A stretch of DNA of 64,000 nt from Protula sp. h YS-2021 (Eukaryota > Annelida > Polychaeta > Sabellida > Serpulidae): positions 77,121,214-77,185,213 of the forward strand of contig OX457027.1 in assembly GCA_949752745.1 (NCBI GenBank). Direction: 5' to 3'. The notes under the pieces are model-generated. The model was not told the origin of the DNA. It saw only the letters and a list, made by a program, of their open reading frames with translations, and ran no database searches. How positions within the stretch are numbered: position 1 is the first letter of the stretch; each line of letters starts with the position of its first letter. Positions 1 through 9,700 of this stretch are shown in pieces. The position numbers and the translations under genes were made by a program.

Positions 1-2215
1 ACTTGCGTTGATATGGCTCATTATGTGTGAGTTAAAAGCACACAATGGAATTAAGTGATAATAAAAAAGTACAAAGCGTATAGAATCCATCATTGAGAGA
101 TAATTTTTTAACCTCTTTGGAAGATAACAGCGAAAATAACCAAAGAAAAATAGTGATGAAGGATAAAATGGAAAGAGCTGGCAATCGAAATATTCATACT
201 TTTCAGTCATTTATAATGTGAATACAACTTAATAGCAAGTGTAATTACATTCTAATGCATAAGGTAGACATCTAGTCTGACAATATGCTACAGCATATAG
301 CAAACCTGCAATATTTGCTCGCTGATTGCCCACAGGGGATCAATCAATATGCAGAACCTAGCCTAACAATATCAGATTAGTTCATTTGTCAAGCTAATGG
401 TAGAAAAAAAAAAAGAATTCAGCAAACTACGGAGCTTAAAATTCAAAGTGTAGGAAAACACATTTAAACGTTGTTGTGTTTACTATGATGAAGCAATCTC
501 AGAAATCTTAGTAACACGTTTTTCATTGCAATGAATACTGCAGCCGGATTGGACAAAATTGGGCAAAAATATATATTAAACAGGCGATTTAGAGTCTAAA
601 CCAGTTAGCAAACCCAAAGAACTGTAAGCGAAGAAAAAGTCTCTAATCTTTGGTTGTGGTTGAGTTGTAAAACAACCTAAAAGTAAAATATGCCTAATTA
701 AAGTTCGTTTTAAAACTGTATCAATTGTGTTCCAGTCAATACCTTTTTGACTAAACCAGAGTTTAATAAAAGAAAAATGTCACCAAAAATGAAAATTCAA
801 ACAGAATGTTAAGCAGTCTCAAGAAAACACTCTCCATTCCAAACCCCGATCTAAAACCAGTTGATTCTGAGAGCATGTATTCCTCATCAGATTTTAACTG
901 ATATTCTCCTTGATCCTAATCGGCCTGGTTAGTTTTAAGGATTTTGACCTGATTTCAGAAATTGCCGAGTGAACTCTTTTGACAGCAATGGTATTAATGC
1001 AAGAAATTTTCATTTTATGCTGCAAAACAAAATTTTAGAATGAATTGTATTTCTACTGGTCATAGAAAGCATCTTGAACAGCGATCAACGATTTCTGTGA
1101 AACGCAGAACATCAGACAAGCAATATTCTATAGTTTTATTCATTAGTCTCTAGATTCATTTCCTCAGTGCGATCTGTGACTTTGTGATATCGTGTCTCCC
1201 ATATGTGTTTTGAAGGTAAATGATGTTTCTAGCTAAATGAAGTTTCCAGCTAAGTGGGTTGTTGTCTTTCTACACTTTTTACACTTGCGACGGACTCCCA
1301 AGGAATTACTGAAGAGCTGGAAATCCTGTTTTGTTTTTTATTTCCTTATTGCTTTTTGCAGGGTTTTCGTTTCATATAACTTCCCCAAAATCGCGAGAAA
1401 TGAGAAAATTAATTTTGATTCATCTATAGTTGAGCATAGGAACTTCTAACAACTGGTTGCAGTTACAGCTTTCCAGTTAAATACATTATAAAACTACCTT
1501 TTCACAACAAATTAATTGCTAAGTTTCAAGCTGTGACATCACTGTGGTGTCATTATTTAGATTTTATTAACTTAAATCTTTTAATGTTGGTTTTAAGTTA
1601 ATTTGATACAGAATATTTTAAATTATAAGTAACTTAAGTTAATTTCACTGAAAAGCTCCAAAGATTCCTCCACCTACCCAGCCTTCTCCTATTTCGCAGT
1701 TGTTAAACACGATACCAAAGAAAAGGATTGCGTGAGTACACATGAAGTGTACTGTTCCGCACGCATTGCAGTGGCAAAGGCATAGTAACAAATCAATACC
1801 GTTCAGTACTTTGTTATGATACTATTGCTAATTGGCAGTGCATAGTATAAGAGAAAAAGAGAAAAAGTCAAAATGAGCATTCGAAATTGGCTTATAAAGA
1901 AGAACTTGCTAGTTACACCTACACCTACTCCTACATAGAACCATACCATCCGATGTGAAAGGTAATAAAATGCACATATAGAAATTATTGTGCAATTTTA
2001 TCTGATTAATTTTAACAAAATGTCGAATTAATTTTTGCGAATTGGCCTTGCTGCGCGAAAATAGCAAAAATTAGTTCCTCGCAAAAATTTCCACTTATAC
2101 AGTATTTTATTAACCTTTATTTTCTAAAAAAAGTTCAAGATGTGTTGGAAAATTGGAAGATTCTTTCTTTTTTCTCGATTTTTGTCATTTTCGGTTTTAA
2201 CGTCATTCGGTAAAG
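1..2215. other. AT-rich sequence, no gene seen
   Basis: I see no exon-like reading frame with splice borders and no RNA gene here. The only open frame above 60 codons (1237-1449) is AT-rich and resembles no family I know. This stretch lies upstream of the first GPATCH1 exon and may be intergenic. Confidence 0.5.
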
Positions 2216-2297
2216 CGTTTGTTAGAAAATTACACCATTTTGTATTTGAAGAGCTACGTTTGTTAGAAAATTACACCATTTTGTATTTGAAGAGCTA
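2216..2297. repeat. Direct tandem duplication, 41 bp x 2
   Basis: A 41-bp segment starting CGTTTGTTAGAAAATTACAC occurs twice head to tail with no visible difference, so the duplication is recent. Confidence 0.9.
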
Positions 2298-2309
2298 CCC
2301 GGTCCTGAC

Positions 2310-2660
2310 TTAGTATAGGCGAGTATTTGACGTCTATATAACGTCAGGTTTCTGACACCTATTCAACGTTGCATCAAAGACGTTGATTTGACGTTGAAAA
2401 CTTATGGTTTGGTTGCAAAAATAGCAATGTCTAGCAATGTTGCTCAGACATCATCTATTGAACTACATCATTTTCTTGTTAGTGCACCATTGATTTGTTT
2501 TAAATGCTTTTAGTTTTTAAGTTCTAATTCATCATTCTAGCGTTAGCACTCAATTTTCTGAGGTTAGCAGTATCGAGAAGGACGTTGATAAGACGTTGAT
2601 CTTGGTCGCGCTTAATGAAAACCAAAGTGCACGAAGACTTGTCGGGTAGATATCCTAACC
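2310..2660. repeat. ACGTTG-rich repeat, probable transposon remnant
   Basis: Short motifs such as GACGTTGA, AACGTTG and ACGTCTA recur many times. The same style appears at 29360-29780 and 63890-64000. Repeated ACGTTG sub-motifs are common near ends of non-autonomous DNA transposons in invertebrates. I cannot define the ends here. Confidence 0.4.
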
Positions 2661-3415
2661 AGAAATCGACGTTATTTCGTCGTCAGAATGTTTATGGGAC
2701 ACAGTCAGTCAAAGATGTGCAATGTACAGTTTTACTGGCATCGTGGTACTGTTTTTAATATAAGTCTACGCGGACTTCTAAACTAAAATTTTCCAGTATT
2801 CAGCATCGTAATTTTATGGTCCCAAATTCAATTCTCACTGTTTTGTGGCGCATACGGTTTTGTTTAAATTGCATTTTGTGCATCACTTCGTTATGAAAAC
2901 CCGCTGTTGTTCCCCTAAGTGAGCATCGCTCGGTACTAAGATTGCATCACGGGTTAAGTGGAGGGACATCGACCAAGAGCCAGAGGTCAATGCAAGATAT
3001 AAGCCTTTTGATGTGTTGTACTAACAGACTTTAAAACATGGTGTAGTTTCAATTTCCGTGTCATAAATCGACCTTATAAGTTTCAAAGCACTTTTAATAA
3101 TATAAAAAATCATAAACTCTTTCAATTTATAATTTTAATTGAAGGAAACTTTCCCCTCCTTTTATATGAAAAAGGGCACCTAAGCGATGGAAGGTACGTT
3201 TTGGGGGTACCTGACTTAATCATGCAGTCATTTTTATTGAAACATACAGTGAAATAGCCCCTTCACATGCCCAAAGACTGAGGGTACTCCCTGTAATTCA
3301 ATTAGGGGAGGGGGCAGATGAAGGGGGCACTTGTTGTAGGGGAGCAGTTGACCGGGTTGACAAAACGGGGGGGGGGGAGGTCCCGGGGGCGCAAGCGGCC
3401 GTTCACAGTGTTTAA

Positions 3416-3700
3416 CACCTTTTTACTCTGCAGACCCAATGTTGATTTCACAAAAAATAACTCACAAAAGAGAGGCACTGCTTTTTGCATCCGCTCTATG
3501 TTAATACACAACAGATATATCTCACCAGAGATTGGCTGTTTTATAACAACAGTTACCTATGGCACCTTTTTACTCCGCCGTTTCAATGGGGATTCCTCGA
3601 AAATAATACTCATAATAGAGAAGAATTGCTTTTAAAATATCCATCAGTTCTGTATTCATGCAAAACATATATGTCTATCTTTATTAGTACTATTTTCAGT
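3416..3700. repeat. Diverged 147-bp duplication
   Basis: CACCTTTTTACTC followed by a similar stretch (AAAATAA..CTCA..AGAG..TTGCTTTT) starts at 3416 and again at 3563. The segments are clearly related but diverged. Open frames across them are not credible genes. Confidence 0.55.
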
Positions 3701-3779
3701 GAGTCCATGGAGTAAAAAAGGTGTTACATATAACCAAATATTGCGTAGTATACTATAAGATATTTGATATAACAAACCG

Positions 3780-3817
3780 CCGTAGAGGTTGGCTGTTGGG
3801 CAACAACGCCTCTACGG
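3780..3817 (+). promoter_or_regulatory. Hairpin just upstream of GPATCH1 start codon
   Basis: CCGTAGAGG (3780-3788) pairs perfectly with CCTCTACGG (3809-3817), and the loop side can extend with TTG/CAA. The hairpin ends 50 nt before the exon 1 ATG, so it would lie in the 5' UTR or core promoter. A related motif (GGCTGTTTTATAACAAC) follows at about 3840 and also occurs at about 3531. A role in transcription or translation is inference only. Confidence 0.55.
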
Positions 3818-3867
3818 TGCGTCGATTTCTTCAGAGGTAAGCTGTTTTATAACAACGTGTGAAAACT

Positions 3868-3937
3868 ATGAACGACGACGGTAGCAGTGACGAAGATTTT
3901 GTAACGATAGGGAAAGCTTTGCCCAGCTACGGCGAAG
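3868..3937 (+). CDS. GPATCH1: GPATCH1 exon 1 (N-terminus), unit 0
   Basis: ATG opens 23 codons plus one base. They encode an acidic N-terminus (MNDDGSSDEDFVTIG...) that matches the start of GPATCH1 proteins, which have a DSDSEEDLVSYG-type opening. A GTATCG donor follows at 3938. The dangling G joins exon 2 (14730) to give Asp-Glu-Val-Pro-Lys-Pro, in line with the family's PKKP stretch. It is too short to stand out as an open frame and was found by matching the family N-terminus and splice phase. It is the only copy of exon 1 in the window. GPATCH1 is a nuclear G-patch cofactor linked to the DHX35 helicase and spliceosome quality control (established for the family, not shown here). Confidence 0.75.
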
Positions 3938-4538
3938 GTATCGTTGGTGTCTTATTCATGCGATAAAAATCCCTGCGAAAGTGTCATGTATACTCAGTTA
4001 GCTCGTGTCTTAAACAAGAATCTTATATCATCGCCCACATCGTTGCTGAACACTACCACTACGTAACCTAGGTCTTTCGCCAGTGTTCATGCAAGTTCGC
4101 CATCCCGGAAAACAATACTTATCCGGAAAATGTCATTTTGTCTCGCCAATTATCACCCGAGAGGTGGGCTAAATAAAACAATGCCCCTTTAAATGGTAGA
4201 ACTACCTAAACCAGTTCATGTTCAGCATTTTAATATACTTTTTCTTTTAATATTAGTTGTTTGTGTAGTTATCTAATAAATTAATTCGCAAAATTCTAAA
4301 TTTCGGGATGACAAAATAATATGGGGGATTAAAGTTGTCCAAAAATATTTTGCCAGGAAGTATTTAATTTCCCTGTAATTCAACACAAACACCACAGTTT
4401 GCTTTGTAATTCTCTGGAAGCATGTCTAAAATTGTACACTTTCAGCATTCCAAAGGGGAACTCCATTACACCGAAAACAAAAAACGCAATCTTTGAAAAA
4501 CGACCCAAAAGTGGCGAACTGTCGTAGGTTACTGGTAA
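3938..4538. other. GPATCH1 intron 1, first part
   Basis: This is the start of a 10.8-kb intron between exon 1 and exon 2. I see no exon or recognisable repeat in this part. The rest of the intron is a mosaic of transposable elements described separately. Confidence 0.5.
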
Positions 4539-4540
4539 TA

Positions 4541-4898
4541 AGCCAAATCACACTTTGGGTGTTACGAATAAAATGTGTAAGACTTTTGAATTTCGACTGC
4601 GAGGGAACAGGGTAACAAAATTAAAGAAATGAAAGAAAAATATAGAAGAAATATCGCAAAAACAGCTCACACATTGAACATAAAAGAAATTAAAACTTGA
4701 AACTACTTGCTAACTTTCAATTAATTTTTGAAATAGCATACGGGTTGTTAAAAATCTGATTGCCCTTTGGTGCAAGAGGAATTTAATATTTAGGCGAAAT
4801 CTCTCTATTATTTCTTTCATTTTTTACCCTGTTATTTTTATTCGAAACTCAGAATTTTTGCGCATTTTTATTGGGAACGCCCAAAGTGTGATTTGGCT
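4541..4898. mobile_element. Foldback MITE, copy 1
   Basis: Long terminal inverted repeats start AGCCAAATCACACTTTGGG and end CCCAAAGTGTGATTTGGCT. TA lies on both sides (4539-4540 and 4899-4900), as expected for a Tc1/mariner-type target duplication. The inverted arms run well inward (GGGTAA..AAAGAAATGAAAGAAAAATA against CTCTATTATTTCTTTCATTTTTTACCC). There is no coding capacity. Confidence 0.75.
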
Positions 4899-4902
4899 TA
4901 TA

Positions 4903-5505
4903 AGCCAAATCACACCTTGGGTGTTTCGAATAAAATGCGCAAGAATTTTGAATTTCAACTGCGATGGAATCGGGTAAAATAATAAAAGAAATGATAGAAA
5001 AATACAGACGAAATATCGCAAAACAGCATATACTCGGAACATAAAAGAAATTGAAACTGGAAGCTATTTGTTAAAACCTTTAATACATTTTTAAAATAGC
5101 ATGTGGGATATAAAAAACCCGACTGATCTTTGGTATAAGAGAAATTTGACATTTAGGCGAAATCTCTCTATCATCTCTTTCATTTTTACCTGGTTATTTT
5201 TATTCGAACCACATTTTTGCGCATTTTTAATAAAAGAAATGATAGAAAAATACAGACGAAATATCGCAAAACAGCATATACTCGGAACATAAAAGAAATT
5301 GAAACTGGAAGCTATTTGTTAAAACCTTTAATACATTTTTAAAATAGCATGTGGGATATAAAAAACCCGACTGATCTTTGGTATAAGAGAAATTTGACAT
5401 TTAGGCGAAATCTCTCTATCATCTCTTTCATTTTTACCTGGTTATTTTTATTCGAACCACATTTTTGCGCATTTTTAATCGGAACACCCAAAGTGTGATT
5501 TGGCT
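4903..5505. mobile_element. Foldback MITE, copy 2 with internal 248-bp duplication
   Basis: Same ends as the neighbour (AGCCAAATCACACC at the left, GTGTGATTTGGCT at the right). It abuts copy 1 through TATA at 4899-4902, with TA at 5506-5507. A segment starting at about 4982 is repeated at about 5230 almost unchanged, so this copy is longer. The overlapping small open frames on both strands come from the inverted arms and are not genes. Confidence 0.75.
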
Positions 5506-5509
5506 TATA

Positions 5510-5688
5510 ACATGGCAGCTGATTTAAATACATGGCCTCGAGGCAGCTCTTCCTTGAATAGCTTCATATATCTGTCAGTCAGAGTTTTCCATTGTCCGCG
5601 AATAGGGGCCAACTTCATGTGTTGGGTCGGGCATGAATCCTTCTGTACTTGTAAACCAAATCACACTTTGGGCGTTCCCAATATTTTT
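5510..5688. repeat. Fragment of 1.2-kb repeat plus solo MITE end
   Basis: 5513-5640 resembles stretches at 9710-9830, 10855-10990 and 12140-12270 (TATATCT..GTCAG, ATAGGGGYCAACTTCAT, TGAATCCT). It is followed by a lone CCAAATCACACTTTGGGCGTT, one end of the foldback MITE family. Confidence 0.5.
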
Positions 5689-5734
5689 AGGCCCCAATCC
5701 TACAGGGTTGGGGGCCTATAGACTTGGGGTGTCT

Positions 5735-5765
<31 letters not shown>

Positions 5766-7142
5766 CGTCATCACTTTTTTGTACAAGCGATATCTCGAGA
5801 ACGCAGAGGCCTAGAGACTTGATGTTGGGCTCATTTGAAAGGTCTCGACTTGTAGATGTGCCTTTTGGCCATTTTGGCCAAATTCGATCACGTGATCTTG
5901 GCCAAATTGGCCAAAAACGCAAAAAATCGACTTGTGTTTGTACAGGCGATATCTCGTAAACGCAGAGGCCTAGAGACTTGATGTTGGGCTCATTTGAAAG
6001 GTCCCGACTTGTAGATGTGCCTTTTGGCCATTTTGGCCAAATTCGATCACGTGATCGTGGCCAAATTGGCCAAAGACGCAAAAAATCGACTTGTGTTTGT
6101 ACAGGCGATATCCCGAGAACGCAGAGGCTTAGAGACTTGATGTTAGGCTCATTTGAAAGATCTCGTGTTGTAGATGTGCCTTTTGGTCATTTTGGCCGAA
6201 TTCGATCATGTGATCTGGGCCAAATGGGCCAAAAAAACGCAAAAATTGACTTGTGTTTGTACAGGCGATATCTCGAGAACGCAGAGGCCTAGAGACTTGA
6301 TGTTGGGCTCATTTGAAAGGTCTCGACTTGTAGATGGGCCTTTTGGCCATTTTGGCCAAATTTGATCACGTGATCTTGGCCAAATTGGCCAAAAACGCAA
6401 AAAATCGACTTGTGTTTGTACAGGCGATATCTCGAGAACGCAGAGGCCTAGAGACTTGATGTTGGGCTCATTTGAAAGGTCTCGACTTGTAGATGGGCCT
6501 TTTGGCCATTTTGGCCAAATTTGATCACGTGATCTTGGCCAAATTGGCCAAAAACGCAAAAAATCGACTTGTGTTTGTACAGGTGATATCTCGAGAACGC
6601 AGAGGCCTAGAGACTTGATGTTTGGCTCATTTGAAAGACATTTTGGCCGAATTCGGTCACGTGATCTTGGAAAAATTGGCCAAAAACGCAAAAAATCGAC
6701 TTGTGTTTGTACAGGTTATATCTCGAGAACGCAGAGGCCTAGAGACTTGATGTTGGGCTAATTTGAAAGGTCTCGTCTTGTAGATGTGCCTTTTGGACAT
6801 TTTGGCCAAATTCGATCACGTGCTCTTGGCCAAATTGGCCGAAACCGCAAAAATCGAATTGAGTTTTTACAGGCGATATCTCGAGAACGCAGAGGCCTAG
6901 AGACTTGATGTTGGGCTCATTTGAAAGGTCTCGACTTATAGATGTGCCTTTAGGCCATTTTGCCCAAATTCGGTCACGTGATCTGCTAAATTTTGGGGGT
7001 AAAAAAAGATTTTCCGCCAGCCAGTATCATTGTTTTTGAAAGTTTTGAGCAGAAGTAGGACATTTATTTTTCTTGGCCTAAACTGGCCAACAGGTTCAAA
7101 ACCATAGACGACCCCTTACAATTTTGGGGGCGTTGGGGCCTG
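5689..7142 (+). mobile_element. Hairpin-ended element carrying a 159-bp tandem array
   Basis: The left end is AGGCCCCAATCC, which folds with the adjacent GGGTTGGGGGCC. A TCTGTCTGTCCGTCCGTC tract follows, then GTACAAGCGATATCTCGAGAACG. Eight tandem units begin at about 5789, 5948, 6107, 6267, 6426, 6585, 6717 and 6875, with a period of 159 bp; the sixth is 27 bp short. Each full unit carries an imperfect palindrome of about 54 bp (TTTTGGCCA...TTGGCCAAAA), mostly centred on CACGTG. The right end GTTGGGGCCT is complementary to the left end. The long open frames on both strands are repeat artefacts. Element class is unknown. Confidence 0.7.
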
Positions 7143-7269
7143 TTAGTGTTCACTGAATACTTGTTTTTTATTTATTGCTTTGTTTCAGACTGGAGGTCCA
7201 TATTTTGAACCTTCACAATGCCTTTCAGTAAAAGATACTTTATCAACATATTTACTATGCATCAACTTT

Positions 7270-9210
7270 CTACGACACATTATACCATTTGCGCATTAAA
7301 TCAGATTTTCTCATGACATCACTGGTGCGTAATGATCGTAGAATTACATTTTCTGATTCATGTAGCGTTCTGTATGTACTTCTACTATATACTTTCATAA
7401 CTTCATCATGTTGTCTAAAATTACGTAATTCCATTTCGAATGATATACTACATCTTCTATGTAAATTGAAAAAAAAAAGCATTATATTATTATAAGTAAT
7501 TTTGAACTGATACATAGTCCCTTAATTATAACACGACCACAACTGGGAAGTATAAAAGTTACTTATATATGTTTTGAACAAGATAACTTTTACATCTTCT
7601 GAACAATAATTAAATTTATTGATTATTGCATAACCCCTAGAGTATATAGCTCTAGTTTGTCGCTTAATATCCTCATCATCACTAAGATAATCGCCAAAAA
7701 TATGGCCTAGGTGTTTTTGCATGTTACAATACATCATTTTTTGACGTCGTAAAGTTATATTTTTGTATTCAATATCTTTATCCTTTTTTAGGCCCCAAAC
7801 CTTCGGATTGTGCCTATAGGTTTGGGGTGTCTGTCCGTCCGTCTGTCCGCCATCGCTTTACACACCTATGAATTTGGGGGGCGGTTGGGGCCTGATTGTG
7901 TTTCACAAATACTTACTTGTACTTCTAAACATGACACATTTTGTTTTTGTTTCATTGAAAGATATGTCTAAATTAATACCACAATCGTAGCACACAGTAA
8001 CTAACTTCTGTAAGCCCTTAAGAGATGGTGCTAAGATTACTAAATCATCTGCATGAAATATATGATTTATCAATTGAATTCCCAAAAAGCAACCAATTTT
8101 TACATTTTTCAGTTTCCTACTGATGTCATTTACATATATATTAAAAAGAAACGGTGATAAAACACCACCTTGTCTGACTCCATTGATAACAGTGAATTCT
8201 GATGAGACAGTTTGACCCCATCTTATAGATATACTTTGCTTTTGGTACCAGTATGCTAATAGACGCACAATGTACAATGGTACAATATTTTTCAATAAAA
8301 TATCAAATAATTTTCTATGATTTACTCTGTCGAATGCTTTGGTTCCATCTAAATAACACACAAATATACTTGATCCCATACTATTAGAATGCCTTATTAC
8401 TTCTTTTAATAAAAGATTACACATGTCCGTCCCGTGTTGTTTTTAAACCCGAACTGATTTGCTTTACTAGCAATTTTGTCTTGAATTTCGGGCAACAAAC
8501 ATTGTTCCATAATTTTTGATAATGTGGAGGCAATTGCAATCGGTCTATGGTTGGATGAATTGGTTAAATCTCCATTTTTGTCTTTCAATATTAGTGTAAT
8601 TGTCGTACTCATAAAAGATTCAGGAAGGTAGCCATGTTTGCACATCGAATTAAAACACATGGTTATTAAAGGGTATACACTTTCGTCCGCATACAAACAT
8701 GTTCAGTAGTTAGTCCTGATTTATCTGGTGATTTACCCTTATTGATATCATCCGCAGCTCGAATTATATCCATACATGGAAAATGTTCATATTCTTCCTT
8801 TCCTTTATTTTTAAGTGTCGAAAAGTCAAAATTACTATTGGGTACACTATTAAATAATTTACAATAATGATCCTTCCAATAGTTTGTCATGTCATTTTCA
8901 TTTGTAATACCATTAATGTTATTAGATATAACGTTTTTGTTCACATTTAATCTTTTCAGTTGCTTGCAGAACTCATTTTAGTTTTTTTAGACAACAATTT
9001 CTCTACAATTTTATTCGACTCAATCATTTGTTTATTCCTCCTACAGAACCGAAAGGCGTATTTAGATTGTGATATCTTTCTTCTCATCGTGTCAGTGTAA
9101 GGACCGTGGCGAGGTTTACCTAAGTTACACCATATGGAGTATGCATCTCTTGCTATTTGATGCGATTCTGCAACATACATCTTAGCCATTGAATTTGTCA
9201 GACAAGACAC
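7270..9210 (-). pseudogene. Decayed non-LTR (LINE) reverse transcriptase
   Basis: Fragments in several frames on the minus strand line up in order: a pre-RT segment (9210-8670), RT palm and fingers (about 8700-7903), then a C-terminal segment (7737-7522, then 7515-7270). Recognisable motifs are LILKDKNGD, NHRPIAIASTLSKIMEQ, LDGTKAFDRVNH, GVRQGGVLSPFLFN and a catalytic box written HADDLV instead of YADD. Frame changes occur near 8950, 8690 and 8420, and a small repeat (7790-7893) has inserted between RT and the KRQTRAIYSRG segment. No endonuclease domain is seen, so it is 5'-truncated. The family is LINE-like; clade not assigned. Confidence 0.85.
7790..7893. mobile_element. Minimal hairpin-ended element inside the LINE relic
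   Basis: It begins AGGCCCCAAACC and ends GGTTGGGGCCT, near-perfect inverted ends. Inside are GGTTTGGGGTGTCTG and a GTCCGTCCGTCTGTCCG tract, but no tandem array. It is about 104 bp, lies just after a T run, and interrupts the RT relic between its catalytic part and its C-terminal part. It looks like an internally deleted relative of the 5689-7142 element. Confidence 0.65.
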
Positions 9211-9399
9211 TATTTACTGATGAAATTAGGATATTTTTAGCTTACAGTAGGTGGAAGAACATGTGATACCACTACCTGCCACGTATTCTCTTGGAATTTT
9301 AACATTTTCGATTGCAGATTTTGTATGCAGTTTGTAAGAGTTAATTTCTTCCGGTGAAAGTTTTTCCAAGTTGATATGATGTAATAAATAAAATTCTGC

Positions 9400-9700
9400 G
9401 TTTCGAATAAAAATAACCGGGTCAAAAGTGAAGGAAATGAAAGAGATTTTGCCTAAATGTCAAATTTCTCTTGCACCAAAGAGCAATCGGGTTTTTAACA
9501 ACCCGTATACCATTTTAAAAATCTATTAAAAGCTTTAACAAATAGCTTCAAGTGTCAGTTTCTGTTATGCTCCGAGTATGAGCATTTTGCGGTATTTCTT
9601 CCATATTTTTCTGTCATTTCTTAATTTTTTTTACCCTGTTCCCTCGCAGTTGAAAATCAAAGTTCTTGCGCATTTTATTCGAAACACCAGTGTGATTTGG
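9400..9700. mobile_element. Foldback MITE, truncated third copy
   Basis: It contains TTTCGAATAAAAATAACCGGG, the ACCCTGTTCCCTCGCAGTTG inner arm, and ends TTCGAAACACCAGTGTGATTTGG, matching the 4541-5505 family. The left tip is missing where it meets the LINE relic. Confidence 0.6.

Noticed and set aside
5716..6691. Long open frames on both strands over 5.7-6.7 kb
   Set aside because: They translate the 159-bp tandem units; the same peptide block repeats and the palindromes make both strands open.
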